The notes: generated from the sequence alone by a model not told the origin. DNA of 64,000 bases from Aureivirga marina (GCF_015767265.1 NZ_JADPIB010000008.1:62001-126000); one strand, 5' to 3'. Counted from the stretch's first letter, positions 45,389 to 53,989 are shown. A program made the numbers and translations.

Positions 45389-47266
45389 ATGAGTTTATTT
45401 ACAACAACATATGACGTAATTGTCGTTGGTGGTGGACACGCAGGAAGTGAAGCTGCTGCAGCTAGTGCAAACTTAGGTGCAAAAACATTGCTTATCACTA
45501 TGAGTTTACAGAACATCGCTCAGATGAGCTGTAATCCAGCAATGGGTGGAATTGCCAAAGGACAAATTGTTCGAGAAATTGATGCACTTGGAGGATATAG
45601 TGGAATCGTAACAGACAAAACGGCTATTCAATTTAAAATGTTGAACAAGTCTAAAGGTCCTGCTATGTGGAGTCCAAGAGCACAAAGTGATCGTATGCGA
45701 TTTGCTGAAGAATGGAGAGTGATGTTAGAACATACTGACAACCTTGATATGTATCAGGAAATGGTAACGGGACTTATCATTGAAGAAAATGAAATTAAAG
45801 GAGTAATTACTGCTTTAGGAATTGAAATAAAAGCAAAAACTGTAATCATTACAGCTGGAACTTTCTTAAATGGATTAATTCATATTGGTGAAAAAACATT
45901 TGGAGGAGGAAGAGCTGGAGAATCTGCTGCAAGAGGAATTACAGAAGACCTAGTAAAAGTTGGTTTTGAAGCTGGAAGAATGAAAACAGGGACGCCTCCA
46001 AGAGTGGATGCAAGATCATTAGATTATTCTAAAATGATTCCGCAGCCAGGAGATGAAAATCCAGAGAAATTTTCTTATTTACCAACATCTAAAAAATTGG
46101 AAACACAAAAAGATTGTTACATGACATATACTTCTCAAGAAGTTCATGATTTGTTACGTTCTGGATTTGATCGTTCTCCAATGTTTAATGGTAGAATTCA
46201 AAGTACTGGTCCAAGATATTGTCCATCTATTGAGGATAAAATTGATCGTTTTGCTTCGAAAGATAGACATCAAATTTTTGTGGAACCAGAAGGTTGGAAT
46301 ACGATTGAAATGTATGTAAATGGTTTTTCAACTTCTTTACCAGAAGATGTTCAAGATAAAGCTTTACGTAAAGTTGCCGGTTTTGAAAATGTAAAAGTGT
46401 TGCGTTATGGATATGCAATTGAATATGATTATTTCCCACCAACACAATTGAATCATACTTTAGAAACAAAGTTGGTTTCAAATCTTTTCTTTGCAGGACA
46501 AATTAATGGAACAACTGGATATGAAGAAGCGGCAGCTCAAGGATTAATGGCAGGAATTAATGCTGCATTAAAAATCCAAGAAAAAGAGCCATTTATTTTA
46601 CAAAGAAATGAAGCTTATATTGGAGTTTTAATTGATGATTTAATTACGAAAGGAACAGAAGAACCTTATCGTATGTTTACGTCTAGAGCAGAATATCGTA
46701 CACTTTTAAGACAAGATAATGCTGATTTACGTTTGACAAAAAAAGCTTACGATTTAGGTTTGGCTTCGCAAGAAAGAATGGATTTAGTGGTGGATAAAGA
46801 AATTAAAACGCAAATGTTTGTGGATTTCTTAAAAGAAACTTCCGTGCGTCCTGAAGAGATTAACCCTATTTTAGAAGAAAAGAAAACAACTCCGATTCCA
46901 CAATCGATGAAGATGTTTAAAATTCTTGCTCGTCCGCAATTAGACTTTAACGATTTTAAAAAGTTAGAGAAAGTTGCTGCATTTATTGAAGAGCATAAAT
47001 TGACACATGATATCATTGAACAAACGGAAGTTCATGTTAAATATTCAGGATATATTGCAAAGGAAAAAAACAATGCAGATAAACTGAATCGTTTAGAAAA
47101 TATTAAAATTCGTGATGATTTTGATTTTACAAAAGTGAAATCTTTATCGCATGAAGCAAGAGAGAAATTGATGAAAATTCGTCCGAAAACAATTTCGCAA
47201 GCGAGTAGAATTAGTGGAGTTTCTCCAAGTGATATTTCGGTATTATTGGTGTATATGGGAAGATAG
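45389..47266 (+). CDS. mnmG: tRNA uridine-5-carboxymethylaminomethyl(34) synthesis enzyme MnmG (GidA)
   Basis: With MnmE it installs the (carboxymethyl)aminomethyl group on wobble U34 of certain tRNAs. A 625-aa flavoprotein: dinucleotide-binding VVGGGHAGSEAAAAS at the N-terminus, the GidA signatures SCNPAMGGIAKGQIVREIDALGG and GPRYCPSIEDK, the second-half FAGQINGTTGYEEAAAQGL, and the C-terminal tRNA/MnmE-binding helical domain. Full length. Two parS-like sites lie on either side of the gene; gidA often lies near oriC. Confidence 0.96.
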   Translation: MSLFTTTYDVIVVGGGHAGSEAAAASANLGAKTLLITMSLQNIAQMSCNPAMGGIAKGQIVREIDALGGYSGIVTDKTAIQFKMLNKSKGPAMWSPRAQSDRMRFAEEWRVMLEHTDNLDMYQEMVTGLIIEENEIKGVITALGIEIKAKTVIITAGTFLNGLIHIGEKTFGGGRAGESAARGITEDLVKVGFEAGRMKTGTPPRVDARSLDYSKMIPQPGDENPEKFSYLPTSKKLETQKDCYMTYTSQEVHDLLRSGFDRSPMFNGRIQSTGPRYCPSIEDKIDRFASKDRHQIFVEPEGWNTIEMYVNGFSTSLPEDVQDKALRKVAGFENVKVLRYGYAIEYDYFPPTQLNHTLETKLVSNLFFAGQINGTTGYEEAAAQGLMAGINAALKIQEKEPFILQRNEAYIGVLIDDLITKGTEEPYRMFTSRAEYRTLLRQDNADLRLTKKAYDLGLASQERMDLVVDKEIKTQMFVDFLKETSVRPEEINPILEEKKTTPIPQSMKMFKILARPQLDFNDFKKLEKVAAFIEEHKLTHDIIEQTEVHVKYSGYIAKEKNNADKLNRLENIKIRDDFDFTKVKSLSHEAREKLMKIRPKTISQASRISGVSPSDISVLLVYMGR

Positions 47267-47314
47267 CTTCGGCTTCGCTCAGCTACCGAACTTCGGCTTC
47301 GCTCAGTTGCCGAG
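47267..47314 (+). repeat. Tandem 24-base repeat abutting mnmG stop
   Basis: Two units of CTTCGGCTTCGCTCAG plus eight bases (47267-47290 and 47291-47314) start at the base after the TAG. The second unit differs by three bases near its end. The G+C content is well above the surroundings. This resembles a short G+C-rich repeat dispersed in flavobacterial genomes. Confidence 0.7.
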
Positions 47315-47357
47315 TTTTGATTTAGCTTAACGGTCAATTTACTTTATTTAAAATATT

Positions 47358-47396
47358 AAAAAATCCTTTTTCAAATTGTGAAGAAGGATTTTTTAT
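47358..47396 (+). terminator. Terminator after mnmG
   Basis: A 15-bp stem (AAAAAATCCTTTTTC with GAAGAAGGATTTTTT, one mismatch) with a 7-base loop is followed by T-rich sequence. Confidence 0.82.
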
Positions 47397-47401
47397 TGGG
47401 T

Positions 47402-47417
47402 TGTTCCACGTGGAACG
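47402..47417. other. parS-like centromere site 2
   Basis: TGTTCCACGTGGAACG shares the perfect 14-bp palindrome of the site at 45364-45379, about 2 kb away on the other side of mnmG. Confidence 0.8.
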
Positions 47418-47539
47418 ATTTTGTTTTTTATGAAAATTTTGATTTGTAATTTTTAAAATTAGAATTCGACTTTAGAGAATGAAAATTAATTTTAAATGAT
47501 TGTTTGAAAAGAAAATTTATTCGAGTTGAGAAAAGCTGT

Positions 47540-47547
47540 TATATTTG
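47540..47547 (+). promoter_or_regulatory. -7 box upstream of repeat copy C and methyltransferase gene
   Basis: Exact TAnnTTTG match (TATATTTG). A transcript from here would carry repeat copy C in a 210-base leader before the methyltransferase ATG. Confidence 0.5.
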
Positions 47548-47582
47548 TTTTCGAAAATTTTTGAAAGATTTTCTTTTTGAAA

Positions 47583-47699
47583 AACGGATGCGTTAGGGAT
47601 TGCAGCGGCATCCTTTTGTTGCTTGCAGATTTGCAGCAAAAGATATAGCGGAAAGCCCGACCTGAATTCTGAAATTTATGGAAGAAGAAGGAAACGCCC
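47583..47699 (+). repeat. Structured intergenic repeat, copy C
   Basis: Best-preserved copy. GGATGC (47586-47591) pairs with GCATCC (47608-47613). TTTTGTTGC (47614-47622) pairs with GCAGCAAAA (47633-47641, one G-U). Then comes GATATAGCGGAAAGCCCGACC. The 5' GCGTT (47590-47594) can pair with the 3' AACGC (47693-47697), overlapping the first helix, so the two may alternate. The element lies in the 496-bp gap after mnmG, upstream of and co-oriented with the methyltransferase gene. Confidence 0.65.
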
Positions 47700-47762
47700 A
47701 AAATAAAATGAAAAAGAAAATTTGAGAAGAGAAAACTAATCCCCAAATAAGAAACAATTACG

Positions 47763-48665
47763 ATGCAAGATACTTTTGAAATTATCGATAAATCTCCTAT
47801 TACAAATTCCGAATTAGTTGAATTTATAAAGAGTAAAGATTATACAGTTTCAAAAGAAACATTTCAGATAATGATAGATGAAGAATCGGAACTTTTGATT
47901 ACTTCGCCTAGACCAAAAGAAGAATTTTTAGGATCCTATTATGAAAGTGAAGAATATATTTCACATACAGATTCGAATACTTCTTTTGTAGACAAAATTT
48001 ACCAACGTGTGAAAAAACATACGTTGAAAAAGAAATTACAATTATTAAATTCTTTTCAAACAGAAACAAAGAAAATGTTAGATGTTGGAGCTGGAACAGG
48101 AGAATTTTTGAAAGTGTGTCAAGAAGGAAACTGGGAAGTTTTTGGTGTAGAGCCAAACAAAGGTGCAAGAGATTTAGCAAATGAAAAATTAGAAAAGAAA
48201 TCAGTTAAAAGAAAAATTGAAGCTTATAAAAAAGAGAAATTTGATGTTATTACGATGTGGCATGTTTTAGAACATGTTCCGGATTTGAATTATTATATTA
48301 AGCAATTAAAAAAGATGTTGAAAAAAGATGGAGTATTAATTGTGGCTGTTCCAAATTATAAATCTTATGATGCAGATTATTATAAAAGTTTTTGGGCAGC
48401 TTATGATGTTCCGCGTCATCTTTGGCATTTTTCTAAGAAATCAATTTCGATGTTATTTGTAAAAGTACATATGGAAGTAGAAAAAGTTTTGCCGATGTAT
48501 TTTGATTCTTTTTATGTTTCTCTTTTAAGTGAAAAATACAAAACAGGAAATTCAAATTTGATAACAGCTTTTTGGATTGGATTTATTTCAAATGTAAAAG
48601 CAATTTCTACAAAAGAATATTCTTCTCACATTTATATTTTAAAAAATAAGAATTCTAAAAAATAA
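47763..48665 (+). CDS. Class I SAM-dependent methyltransferase
   Basis: A 300-aa protein whose central Methyltransf_23-type fold starts with the SAM-binding motif MLDVGAGTGEFLKVC (about residue 103), followed by acidic loop GVEPNKGAR and post-motif ITMWHVLEHVPDLNYYIKQL. The N-terminal 95 residues are an extra domain without recognisable motif. The pattern resembles methyltransferases of small molecules or glycans; the substrate is unknown. Single gene, probably transcribed from 47540 through the structured repeat. Confidence 0.82.
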   Translation: MQDTFEIIDKSPITNSELVEFIKSKDYTVSKETFQIMIDEESELLITSPRPKEEFLGSYYESEEYISHTDSNTSFVDKIYQRVKKHTLKKKLQLLNSFQTETKKMLDVGAGTGEFLKVCQEGNWEVFGVEPNKGARDLANEKLEKKSVKRKIEAYKKEKFDVITMWHVLEHVPDLNYYIKQLKKMLKKDGVLIVAVPNYKSYDADYYKSFWAAYDVPRHLWHFSKKSISMLFVKVHMEVEKVLPMYFDSFYVSLLSEKYKTGNSNLITAFWIGFISNVKAISTKEYSSHIYILKNKNSKK

Positions 48666-48832
48666 TCTCTTTTTAAGGTGTAAATACTTGAAATAAGCTT
48701 GTTTTAGAAAGAATTAGCTTAATAAGAATATACGAAGACCTAAAAAATCAAAAAATGCTTTAAAAAGCGTTATTTTGAGTTAATTTCAATAAACAAAAGT
48801 TATTTATTTTACTTTAAGCATAGTTAAAAATA

Positions 48833-48885
48833 ATAATAGAGAAAATTAATTTAAATATTATATTATTATTAATTTTCTCTATTAT
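48833..48885. terminator. 18-bp perfect inverted repeat between convergent genes
   Basis: Arms at 48833-48850 and 48868-48885 pair perfectly around a 17-base AT loop. It lies between the convergent methyltransferase and DoxX genes, so transcription termination on both strands is the likely job, although the T run expected after the stem is poor. The rest of the gap 48666-48832 shows nothing identifiable. Confidence 0.6.
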
Positions 48886-48902
48886 GAATATTTTCTAAAA
48901 TA

Positions 48903-49301
48903 TTAGTGACTAAGAAGATAGATTGCCATCATGTTTAAAATAAAATAAACAGTAAGTGACATTGCACCTGCATAATCTTTTGCTAAACGTTGTCCGATTA
49001 AAAGGAAAATTAGAGTGACAGCAGAAAGAATGGCTCCATATAAAGCAATTTCTTTTGCACCTGAAGTTGCAAGTTGATAAATTCCGATAACCATTAAAAC
49101 TCCTGCAATTGCTTCAATAATCATTACGATTGCTAAAAGAAGAGGAACCATATTTTTAAGTGGAGAAAGTTTAAAATGATCTGTTATAAAAGAAACATTT
49201 CCTTTCCAATCCATAATTTTATCGATTCCAGATTGTAAAAAAGTAATAATTAAAAAAATAAGAATTAAAATTTCTGTAATGTAGTCTTTGATTAAATCCA
49301 T
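48903..49301 (-). CDS. DoxX-family membrane protein
   Basis: A 132-aa protein with four hydrophobic spans and the DoxX-type opening (ILIFLIITFLQSGIDKIMDW) followed by the glycine-containing spans IIEAIAGVLMVIGIY. DoxX relatives occur in quinol-linked and redox-stress contexts; no precise role can be given. It starts 2 bp after the gene for DNA polymerase III delta', so the two are co-transcribed. Confidence 0.8.
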   Translation of the reverse strand: MDLIKDYITEILILIFLIITFLQSGIDKIMDWKGNVSFITDHFKLSPLKNMVPLLLAIVMIIEAIAGVLMVIGIYQLATSGAKEIALYGAILSAVTLIFLLIGQRLAKDYAGAMSLTVYFILNMMAIYLLSH

Positions 49302-49303
49302 CG

Positions 49304-50443
49304 TTATTGTTCTTTTTGGTGTAAAAATCTAGTTAGTTTAATTGATAAATCTAACAAAATTATTTTAGCATTTCCATTTCTTTCAATATGATAAATTGCA
49401 TCATCTAATTCTTTTGAAATTGCATGAATATTTTGGCTATGAATATAAGGAGCAAAGTTTTCCAATTTAAAATTTGAAGTTTTAGGTTTCATAAAAACTA
49501 AATCTTTTGCACCATAATTATAAAGTAAAGCTTGACGGAAAAATTGAGAACAATAGTTTAAAAATTGTTTTTGAGTTTCTCTTCCAGAAGCTGCAATTGT
49601 ATCACTCCATTCAATTAATTGTTGAATTACAGAAGCATTTCCTTTTGCTCTAAAAGCTGCACGAATCCAAGTAATAAACCATTGTTCGAATTCGATTTCT
49701 TTCGAATTATCAGAAAGAATTTTTAAAGCTTTATTATAATTTCCATTAGCTTGCATTGCAATACTATTTGCTTCTTCATTAGAAACATTTTTTTGTGAAA
49801 TTAACGTTTCAGCGATTTGATTTACACTTAAAGGAGGAAAATGAATAATTTGACAACGAGAACGAATCGTATTAATAATTTGTTCTTCATCTTCAGAAAC
49901 CAAAAGAAAAACAGTGTTTTTTGGAGGTTCTTCAATTAATTTTAAAAGTTTATTTGCCGCAGAAACATGCATTTTTTCAGGCATCCAAATAAGCATAACT
50001 TTTGCTCCACCTTCAAAAGATTTTAGTTGTAAAGTTTTTACGATTTGTTCTGCTTCATCAACACTTAATTGACCTTGTTTGTTATCAACTCCGATGTATT
50101 GATACCAATCGTAAAGATTTGCATAACTATTTTCTTTTAAAAAATTTCGCCATTCGTTTAAAAATAAATTACTGATAGCATGTTTTTTAACTTGATCATT
50201 TGTTGCTACAGGAAAAGCAAAATGTAAATCAGGATGTGTTAGTTTTTCACATTTTAGTTCACAAACATTTTTATCCTTACTATCCTTACATAATAACATT
50301 TGCGCATAAGCCAACGCCATTGCCAAAGTTCCACTTCCTTCTTTTCCAACAAACAATTGAGCATGCGCAATGCGATTGTTTTCGATTGTTTGAAGTAAAT
50401 GGTTTTTAATATGTTCCTGTCCAATTATTTCTGAAAAATGCAT
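49304..50443 (-). CDS. holB: DNA polymerase III subunit delta' (clamp-loader ATPase-like)
   Basis: A 379-aa AAA+ clamp-loader subunit. It begins MHFSEIIGQEHIKNHLLQTI with AHAQLFVGKEGSGTLAMALAYAQMLLC, where the Walker A lysine/threonine is replaced (KEGSGTLA), as often in delta'. A zinc-module-like Cys pair (VCELKC) follows, then HPDLHF, KLLKLIEEPPKNTVFLLVSE and the arginine-finger SRCQ. ATG 50443 is used; a TTG two codons upstream overlaps the promoter box. Confidence 0.9.
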   Translation of the reverse strand: MHFSEIIGQEHIKNHLLQTIENNRIAHAQLFVGKEGSGTLAMALAYAQMLLCKDSKDKNVCELKCEKLTHPDLHFAFPVATNDQVKKHAISNLFLNEWRNFLKENSYANLYDWYQYIGVDNKQGQLSVDEAEQIVKTLQLKSFEGGAKVMLIWMPEKMHVSAANKLLKLIEEPPKNTVFLLVSEDEEQIINTIRSRCQIIHFPPLSVNQIAETLISQKNVSNEEANSIAMQANGNYNKALKILSDNSKEIEFEQWFITWIRAAFRAKGNASVIQQLIEWSDTIAASGRETQKQFLNYCSQFFRQALLYNYGAKDLVFMKPKTSNFKLENFAPYIHSQNIHAISKELDDAIYHIERNGNAKIILLDLSIKLTRFLHQKEQ

Positions 50444-50446
50444 AAG

Positions 50447-50454
50447 CAAATATA
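50447..50454 (-). promoter_or_regulatory. holB: -7 box of holB-doxX promoter
   Basis: Exact TAnnTTTG match (TATATTTG on the minus strand), ending only 3 bases before the ATG. Transcription would start at or within the start codon, implying a leaderless or nearly leaderless mRNA. Confidence 0.6.
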
Positions 50455-50497
50455 ACTAGTATATCTAAAAATACAGCACTTTTCTGAGTTTTTAAAG

Positions 50498-50505
50498 TAT
50501 ATTTG
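50498..50505 (+). promoter_or_regulatory. pgk: -7 box of pgk promoter
   Basis: Exact TAnnTTTG match (TATATTTG), 20 bases before the pgk ATG, back to back with the holB promoter. Confidence 0.65.
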
Positions 50506-50525
50506 TAACAAAACAACAAAACCTA

Positions 50526-51713
50526 ATGAAAACAATACAACAAGTTAATTTTGAAAATAAAAAGGCATTAATCAGAGTTGATTTTAATGTTCCTTTAGAT
50601 GATAATTTCCAAGTAACAGATACTACTAGAATTGAAGCTGCAAAACCAACGATAATCAAGGTGTTAGAAGACGGAGGTTCCGTAATATTAATGTCACATT
50701 TAGGAAGACCAAAAGGAGTTGAAGAGAAATTTTCTTTAAAACATATTGTAGGTAAAGTTACAGAAATATTAGGTGTACAAGTTAAGTTTGTATCGGATTG
50801 TATTGGAGAAGAAGTTGAAGAAGCTGCAAAATCTTTAGCAAATGGAGAAGTTTTATTATTAGAAAATTTACGTTTTCATCCAGAGGAGAAAAAAGGAGAT
50901 GTAGCTTTTGCTGAAAAATTGGCAAGTTTAGGAGATGTTTACATTAATGATGCATTTGGAACTGCACATAGAGCGCATGCTTCTACTGCAATTATTGCAC
51001 AATTTTTTCCAAATGATAAATATTTTGGATTCTTATTAGCGAAAGAAATTGAAAGTATGGATAAAGTTTTAAATAATAGTGAAAAACCTGTTACAGCAAT
51101 TTTAGGTGGAGCAAAAGTTTCTTCAAAAATTGGAGTAATTGAGAATATTTTAGATAAAGTAGACCACATTATTATTGGTGGAGGAATGACTTTTACATTT
51201 GTGAAAGCTTTAGGAGGAAAAATTGGAAATTCTCTTTGTGAAGATGATAAATTACAATTAGCTCTTGATATTTTAGAAAAAGCAAAAGCAAAAAATGTAC
51301 AAATTCATTTACCTGTAGATGCGGTGATTGCAGATGCTTTTTCAAATGATGCAAATACACAAGAAGTAGATACAAATGAAATTCCTGATGGATGGATGGG
51401 ATTAGATGTTGGAGAGAAAACATCTGAATTATTTGCTGAAGTTATTGCACAATCAAAGACAATTCTTTGGAATGGTCCTGTTGGAGTTTTTGAATTAGAT
51501 AATTTTGCAAAAGGAACAATTGCTTTAGGAAATATTATTGCAGAAGCAACCAAAAACGGTGCTTTCTCTTTAGTTGGAGGAGGAGATTCAGTTGCAGCTG
51601 TAAAGAAATTTGGTTTCCAAAATAAAGTAAGTTATGTAAGTACTGGAGGTGGAGCAATGTTAGAAATGCTAGAAGGAAGAACTTTGCCAGGAATTCAAGC
51701 AATTTTAGACTAG
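50526..51713 (+). CDS. pgk: Phosphoglycerate kinase
   Basis: Glycolytic/gluconeogenic enzyme moving phosphate between 1,3-bisphosphoglycerate and ADP. A 395-aa protein with the N-terminal signature [15 protein letters not shown], substrate motifs MSHLGRPKG and [40 protein letters not shown], and the C-terminal nucleotide motif [15 protein letters not shown]. Complete. Single gene. Confidence 0.97.
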   Translation: MKTIQQVNFENKKALIRVDFNVPLDDNFQVTDTTRIEAAKPTIIKVLEDGGSVILMSHLGRPKGVEEKFSLKHIVGKVTEILGVQVKFVSDCIGEEVEEAAKSLANGEVLLLENLRFHPEEKKGDVAFAEKLASLGDVYINDAFGTAHRAHASTAIIAQFFPNDKYFGFLLAKEIESMDKVLNNSEKPVTAILGGAKVSSKIGVIENILDKVDHIIIGGGMTFTFVKALGGKIGNSLCEDDKLQLALDILEKAKAKNVQIHLPVDAVIADAFSNDANTQEVDTNEIPDGWMGLDVGEKTSELFAEVIAQSKTILWNGPVGVFELDNFAKGTIALGNIIAEATKNGAFSLVGGGDSVAAVKKFGFQNKVSYVSTGGGAMLEMLEGRTLPGIQAILD

Positions 51714-51734
51714 AAAATCATTTAAATAAAATAG

Positions 51735-51769
51735 AAAAGCTTCTAAATTTAATTTTGGAAGCTTTTTTT
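51735..51769. terminator. Terminator after pgk
   Basis: AAAAGCTTC and GAAGCTTTT close a stem continued by AAA/TTT, followed by a T run. The left-hand A run lets it also serve the small minus-strand gene at 51774. Confidence 0.82.
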
Positions 51770-51773
51770 ATAT

Positions 51774-51941
51774 TTATTCTGTACTTCTTTTAATCGTTAT
51801 ATAAACGAAAAATAGAACCATAATTCCTAGTAATCCAAATTGCAAATAGAGAAATTTATCTTCTTTGTCAAAAATTTGAATAAGAACTAAAATTATTACA
51901 GGAATTAAACCATAAAGTTGTTTTAATGTTTTTCTTTTCAT
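51774..51941 (-). CDS. Small two-span membrane protein (55 aa), unknown function
   Basis: An ATG-started frame of 55 codons with a clear membrane-protein pattern: a basic start MKRKTLKQLYG, first span LIPVIILVLIQIF, a charged loop DKEDKF, second span LQFGLLGIMVLFFVYIT, and a basic end IKRSTE. The charge layout (Lys/Arg outside both spans) is that of a real inner-membrane hairpin, not a shadow frame. It stops 5 bases before the pgk terminator, which suits it in reverse. Many flavobacteria have such unnamed small membrane genes; function unknown. Confidence 0.6.
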   Translation of the reverse strand: MKRKTLKQLYGLIPVIILVLIQIFDKEDKFLYLQFGLLGIMVLFFVYITIKRSTE

Positions 51942-52068
51942 AAGCTATAATTTTCCGCAATATAATTAAAAAAATAAGTTTTTTTGATTAAAAAATGTCC
52001 TGAAAATATTCACTTTTTTTAATTAAAATAAAACCTTTAAAAAATAAAAAGAATCCTTTCCAAATTCT

Positions 52069-52076
52069 TATTTTTG
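52069..52076 (+). promoter_or_regulatory. -7 box of aminopeptidase P promoter
   Basis: Exact TAnnTTTG match (TATTTTTG), 34 bases before the ATG. Confidence 0.6.
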
Positions 52077-52110
52077 TTACATTCAATAATTTTTAGAACT
52101 GATAATAATT

Positions 52111-53403
52111 ATGAAATACCATCCAATAGATAAATCACTTTTTATAAAAAATAGAGCAAAGTTTACAGCAGAAATGAAACCTAAATCAATTGCTGTTTTC
52201 AATTCAAATGATATTTATCCTGTGAGTGCTGATAGCACATTGCCATTTGCACAACATAGAGATATTTTTTATTTAAGTGGCGTGGATCAAGAAGAAAGTA
52301 TTTTACTTCTTTTTCCAGATGCAATGGATCCAAAACATAGAGAAATTCTTTTTGTTAGAGAAACAAATGAGCATATTGCAATTTGGGAAGGAGAGAAGCT
52401 TTCTAAAGAGTCAGCTTATGAAACTTCAGGAATTAAAACTGTGTATTGGTTAAGCGATTTCGATAAAGTTTTTTATGGTTTAATGATTGAAGCAGAGAAA
52501 ATTTATTTCAACACAAATGAGCATTATCGTCAGGCTGTTGAAACAGAAACTCGTGAAGATCGTTTTATCAAAAAATGTAAGCAAGATTTCCCTGCACATT
52601 CTTGGGAAAGAAGTAATCCAATTTTACAAAAAATCAGAGGTGTTAAAGAGCAAGAAGAGTTGGATTTAATGCAACACGCTTGTAATTTAACAAACAAAGG
52701 TTTTAGAAGAATTTTAGAATTTGTAAAACCAGGTGTAATGGAGTATGAAATTGAAGCAGAATTTTTACATGAATTTGTAAGAAATCGTTCGAAAGGATTT
52801 GCTTACACACCAATTATTGCTTCTGGATATAACGCTTGTGTTTTACATTATATTGAGAATAATCAACAGTGTAAAGACGGAGATTTATTATTGTTAGATG
52901 TTGGAGCTGAATATGCAAATTATGCTTCAGATATGACAAGAACAATTCCGGTAAATGGACGTTTTACAGATAGACAAAAAGCAGTTTATAATGCTGTTTT
53001 AAGAGTGAAAAATGAAGCTACAAAATTATTAGTTCCAGGAACACTTTGGGCAGAATATCATAAAGAAGTAGGAAATATTATGACTTCTGAACTTTTAGGT
53101 TTAGGATTAATTGATAAAGCAGATGTTCAAAATGAAAATCCAGATTGGCCAGCATACAAGAAATATTTTATGCATGGAACTTCACATCATATTGGATTAG
53201 ATACACATGATTATGGAGCTTTAAAAACTCCGATGGTGGAAAATATGGCATTTACTGTAGAACCAGGAATTTATATTCCAGAGGAAAATATGGGAATTCG
53301 TTTAGAGGATGATGTGATTATTCAAGCAAATGGAGAACCATTTAACTTAATGAGAGATATTCCAATTGAAGTTGAAGAAATTGAAGAATTAATGAATAAA
53401 TAA
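52111..53403 (+). CDS. pepP: Aminopeptidase P family protein (Xaa-Pro aminopeptidase)
   Basis: Removes an N-terminal residue before proline. A 430-aa M24B metallopeptidase with an N-terminal aminopeptidase-P domain (about 1-135) and a pita-bread catalytic domain: metal ligands in LLLDVGAEYANYASDMTR, GTSHHIGLDTHD, TVEPGIYIPEE and GIRLEDDVII. All five metal ligands appear present. No signal peptide, so cytoplasmic. Single gene. Confidence 0.93.
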   Translation: MKYHPIDKSLFIKNRAKFTAEMKPKSIAVFNSNDIYPVSADSTLPFAQHRDIFYLSGVDQEESILLLFPDAMDPKHREILFVRETNEHIAIWEGEKLSKESAYETSGIKTVYWLSDFDKVFYGLMIEAEKIYFNTNEHYRQAVETETREDRFIKKCKQDFPAHSWERSNPILQKIRGVKEQEELDLMQHACNLTNKGFRRILEFVKPGVMEYEIEAEFLHEFVRNRSKGFAYTPIIASGYNACVLHYIENNQQCKDGDLLLLDVGAEYANYASDMTRTIPVNGRFTDRQKAVYNAVLRVKNEATKLLVPGTLWAEYHKEVGNIMTSELLGLGLIDKADVQNENPDWPAYKKYFMHGTSHHIGLDTHDYGALKTPMVENMAFTVEPGIYIPEENMGIRLEDDVIIQANGEPFNLMRDIPIEVEEIEELMNK

Positions 53404-53440
53404 TTCTTTGTTTTAAGCAAAATTCAATATAATTTTAATG

Positions 53441-53476
53441 AAAATGAGTGAAAATTTAATGTTTTTGCTCATTTTT
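53441..53476 (+). terminator. Probable terminator after aminopeptidase P gene
   Basis: AAAATGAG and CTCATTTT form an 8-bp stem around a 19-base loop, followed by T-rich sequence. It lies in the 90-bp gap before recX. Confidence 0.5.
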
Positions 53477-53493
53477 GTTTTTAAAAGAGAAAA

Positions 53494-53967
53494 ATGTCAG
53501 ATAAATTTTATTCCGTAGAAGAAGCAAAAAGAGTTTTAGAAAGATATTGTGCATATCAAGATAGATGTCATAAAGAAGTGGAGGAGAAGCTTCGTAAAAT
53601 GCGAATGATTCCAGAAGCTATTGAAGTAATTTTACTACATTTAATGGAACATAATTTTCTTAATGAAGAAAGATTTGCACAAAGTTTTGCAAGAGGAAAA
53701 TTTAGAATAAAAAAATGGGGGAAACAGCGTATAACAAGAGAACTAAAAATGCGTGATATTTCTGCATATAATATAAAAACAGCTTTAAAAGAAATTGAAG
53801 AAAAAGAGTATATAAAAACCGTTTATGAAATTGCAGAAAAAAAGAATGAAAGTATTAAAGACACTGATATTTATAAGGTAAAACAGAAATTATTTTCTTA
53901 TTTACAATATAGAGGTTATGAAATTGATTTGATTTATCAGGTAATAAATGATGTGACTTCTGAATAA
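53494..53967 (+). CDS. recX: Regulatory protein RecX
   Basis: RecX binds RecA filaments and tempers recombination. A 157-aa protein made of three-helix repeats, with the family motifs YCAYQDRCHKEVEEKLRKM, LNEERFAQSFARGKFRIKKWGKQRI and the C-terminal KLFSYLQYRGYEIDLI. Normal length. recA is not in the window. It ends convergent to the Rrf2 gene, 22 bp apart. Confidence 0.93.
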   Translation: MSDKFYSVEEAKRVLERYCAYQDRCHKEVEEKLRKMRMIPEAIEVILLHLMEHNFLNEERFAQSFARGKFRIKKWGKQRITRELKMRDISAYNIKTALKEIEEKEYIKTVYEIAEKKNESIKDTDIYKVKQKLFSYLQYRGYEIDLIYQVINDVTSE

Positions 53968-53989
53968 AAATCACATCATTTTTCAATGT

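Noticed and set aside
47032-47337. Minus-strand 101-residue frame with repeated ERSRS
   Set aside because: The ERSRS units are the tandem 24-mers read backwards; the rest is antisense to mnmG.
47492-47746. Minus-strand 84-residue reading frame
   Set aside because: It runs through structured repeat copy C and AT-rich flanks and has no protein pattern; this repeat family generates such false frames.
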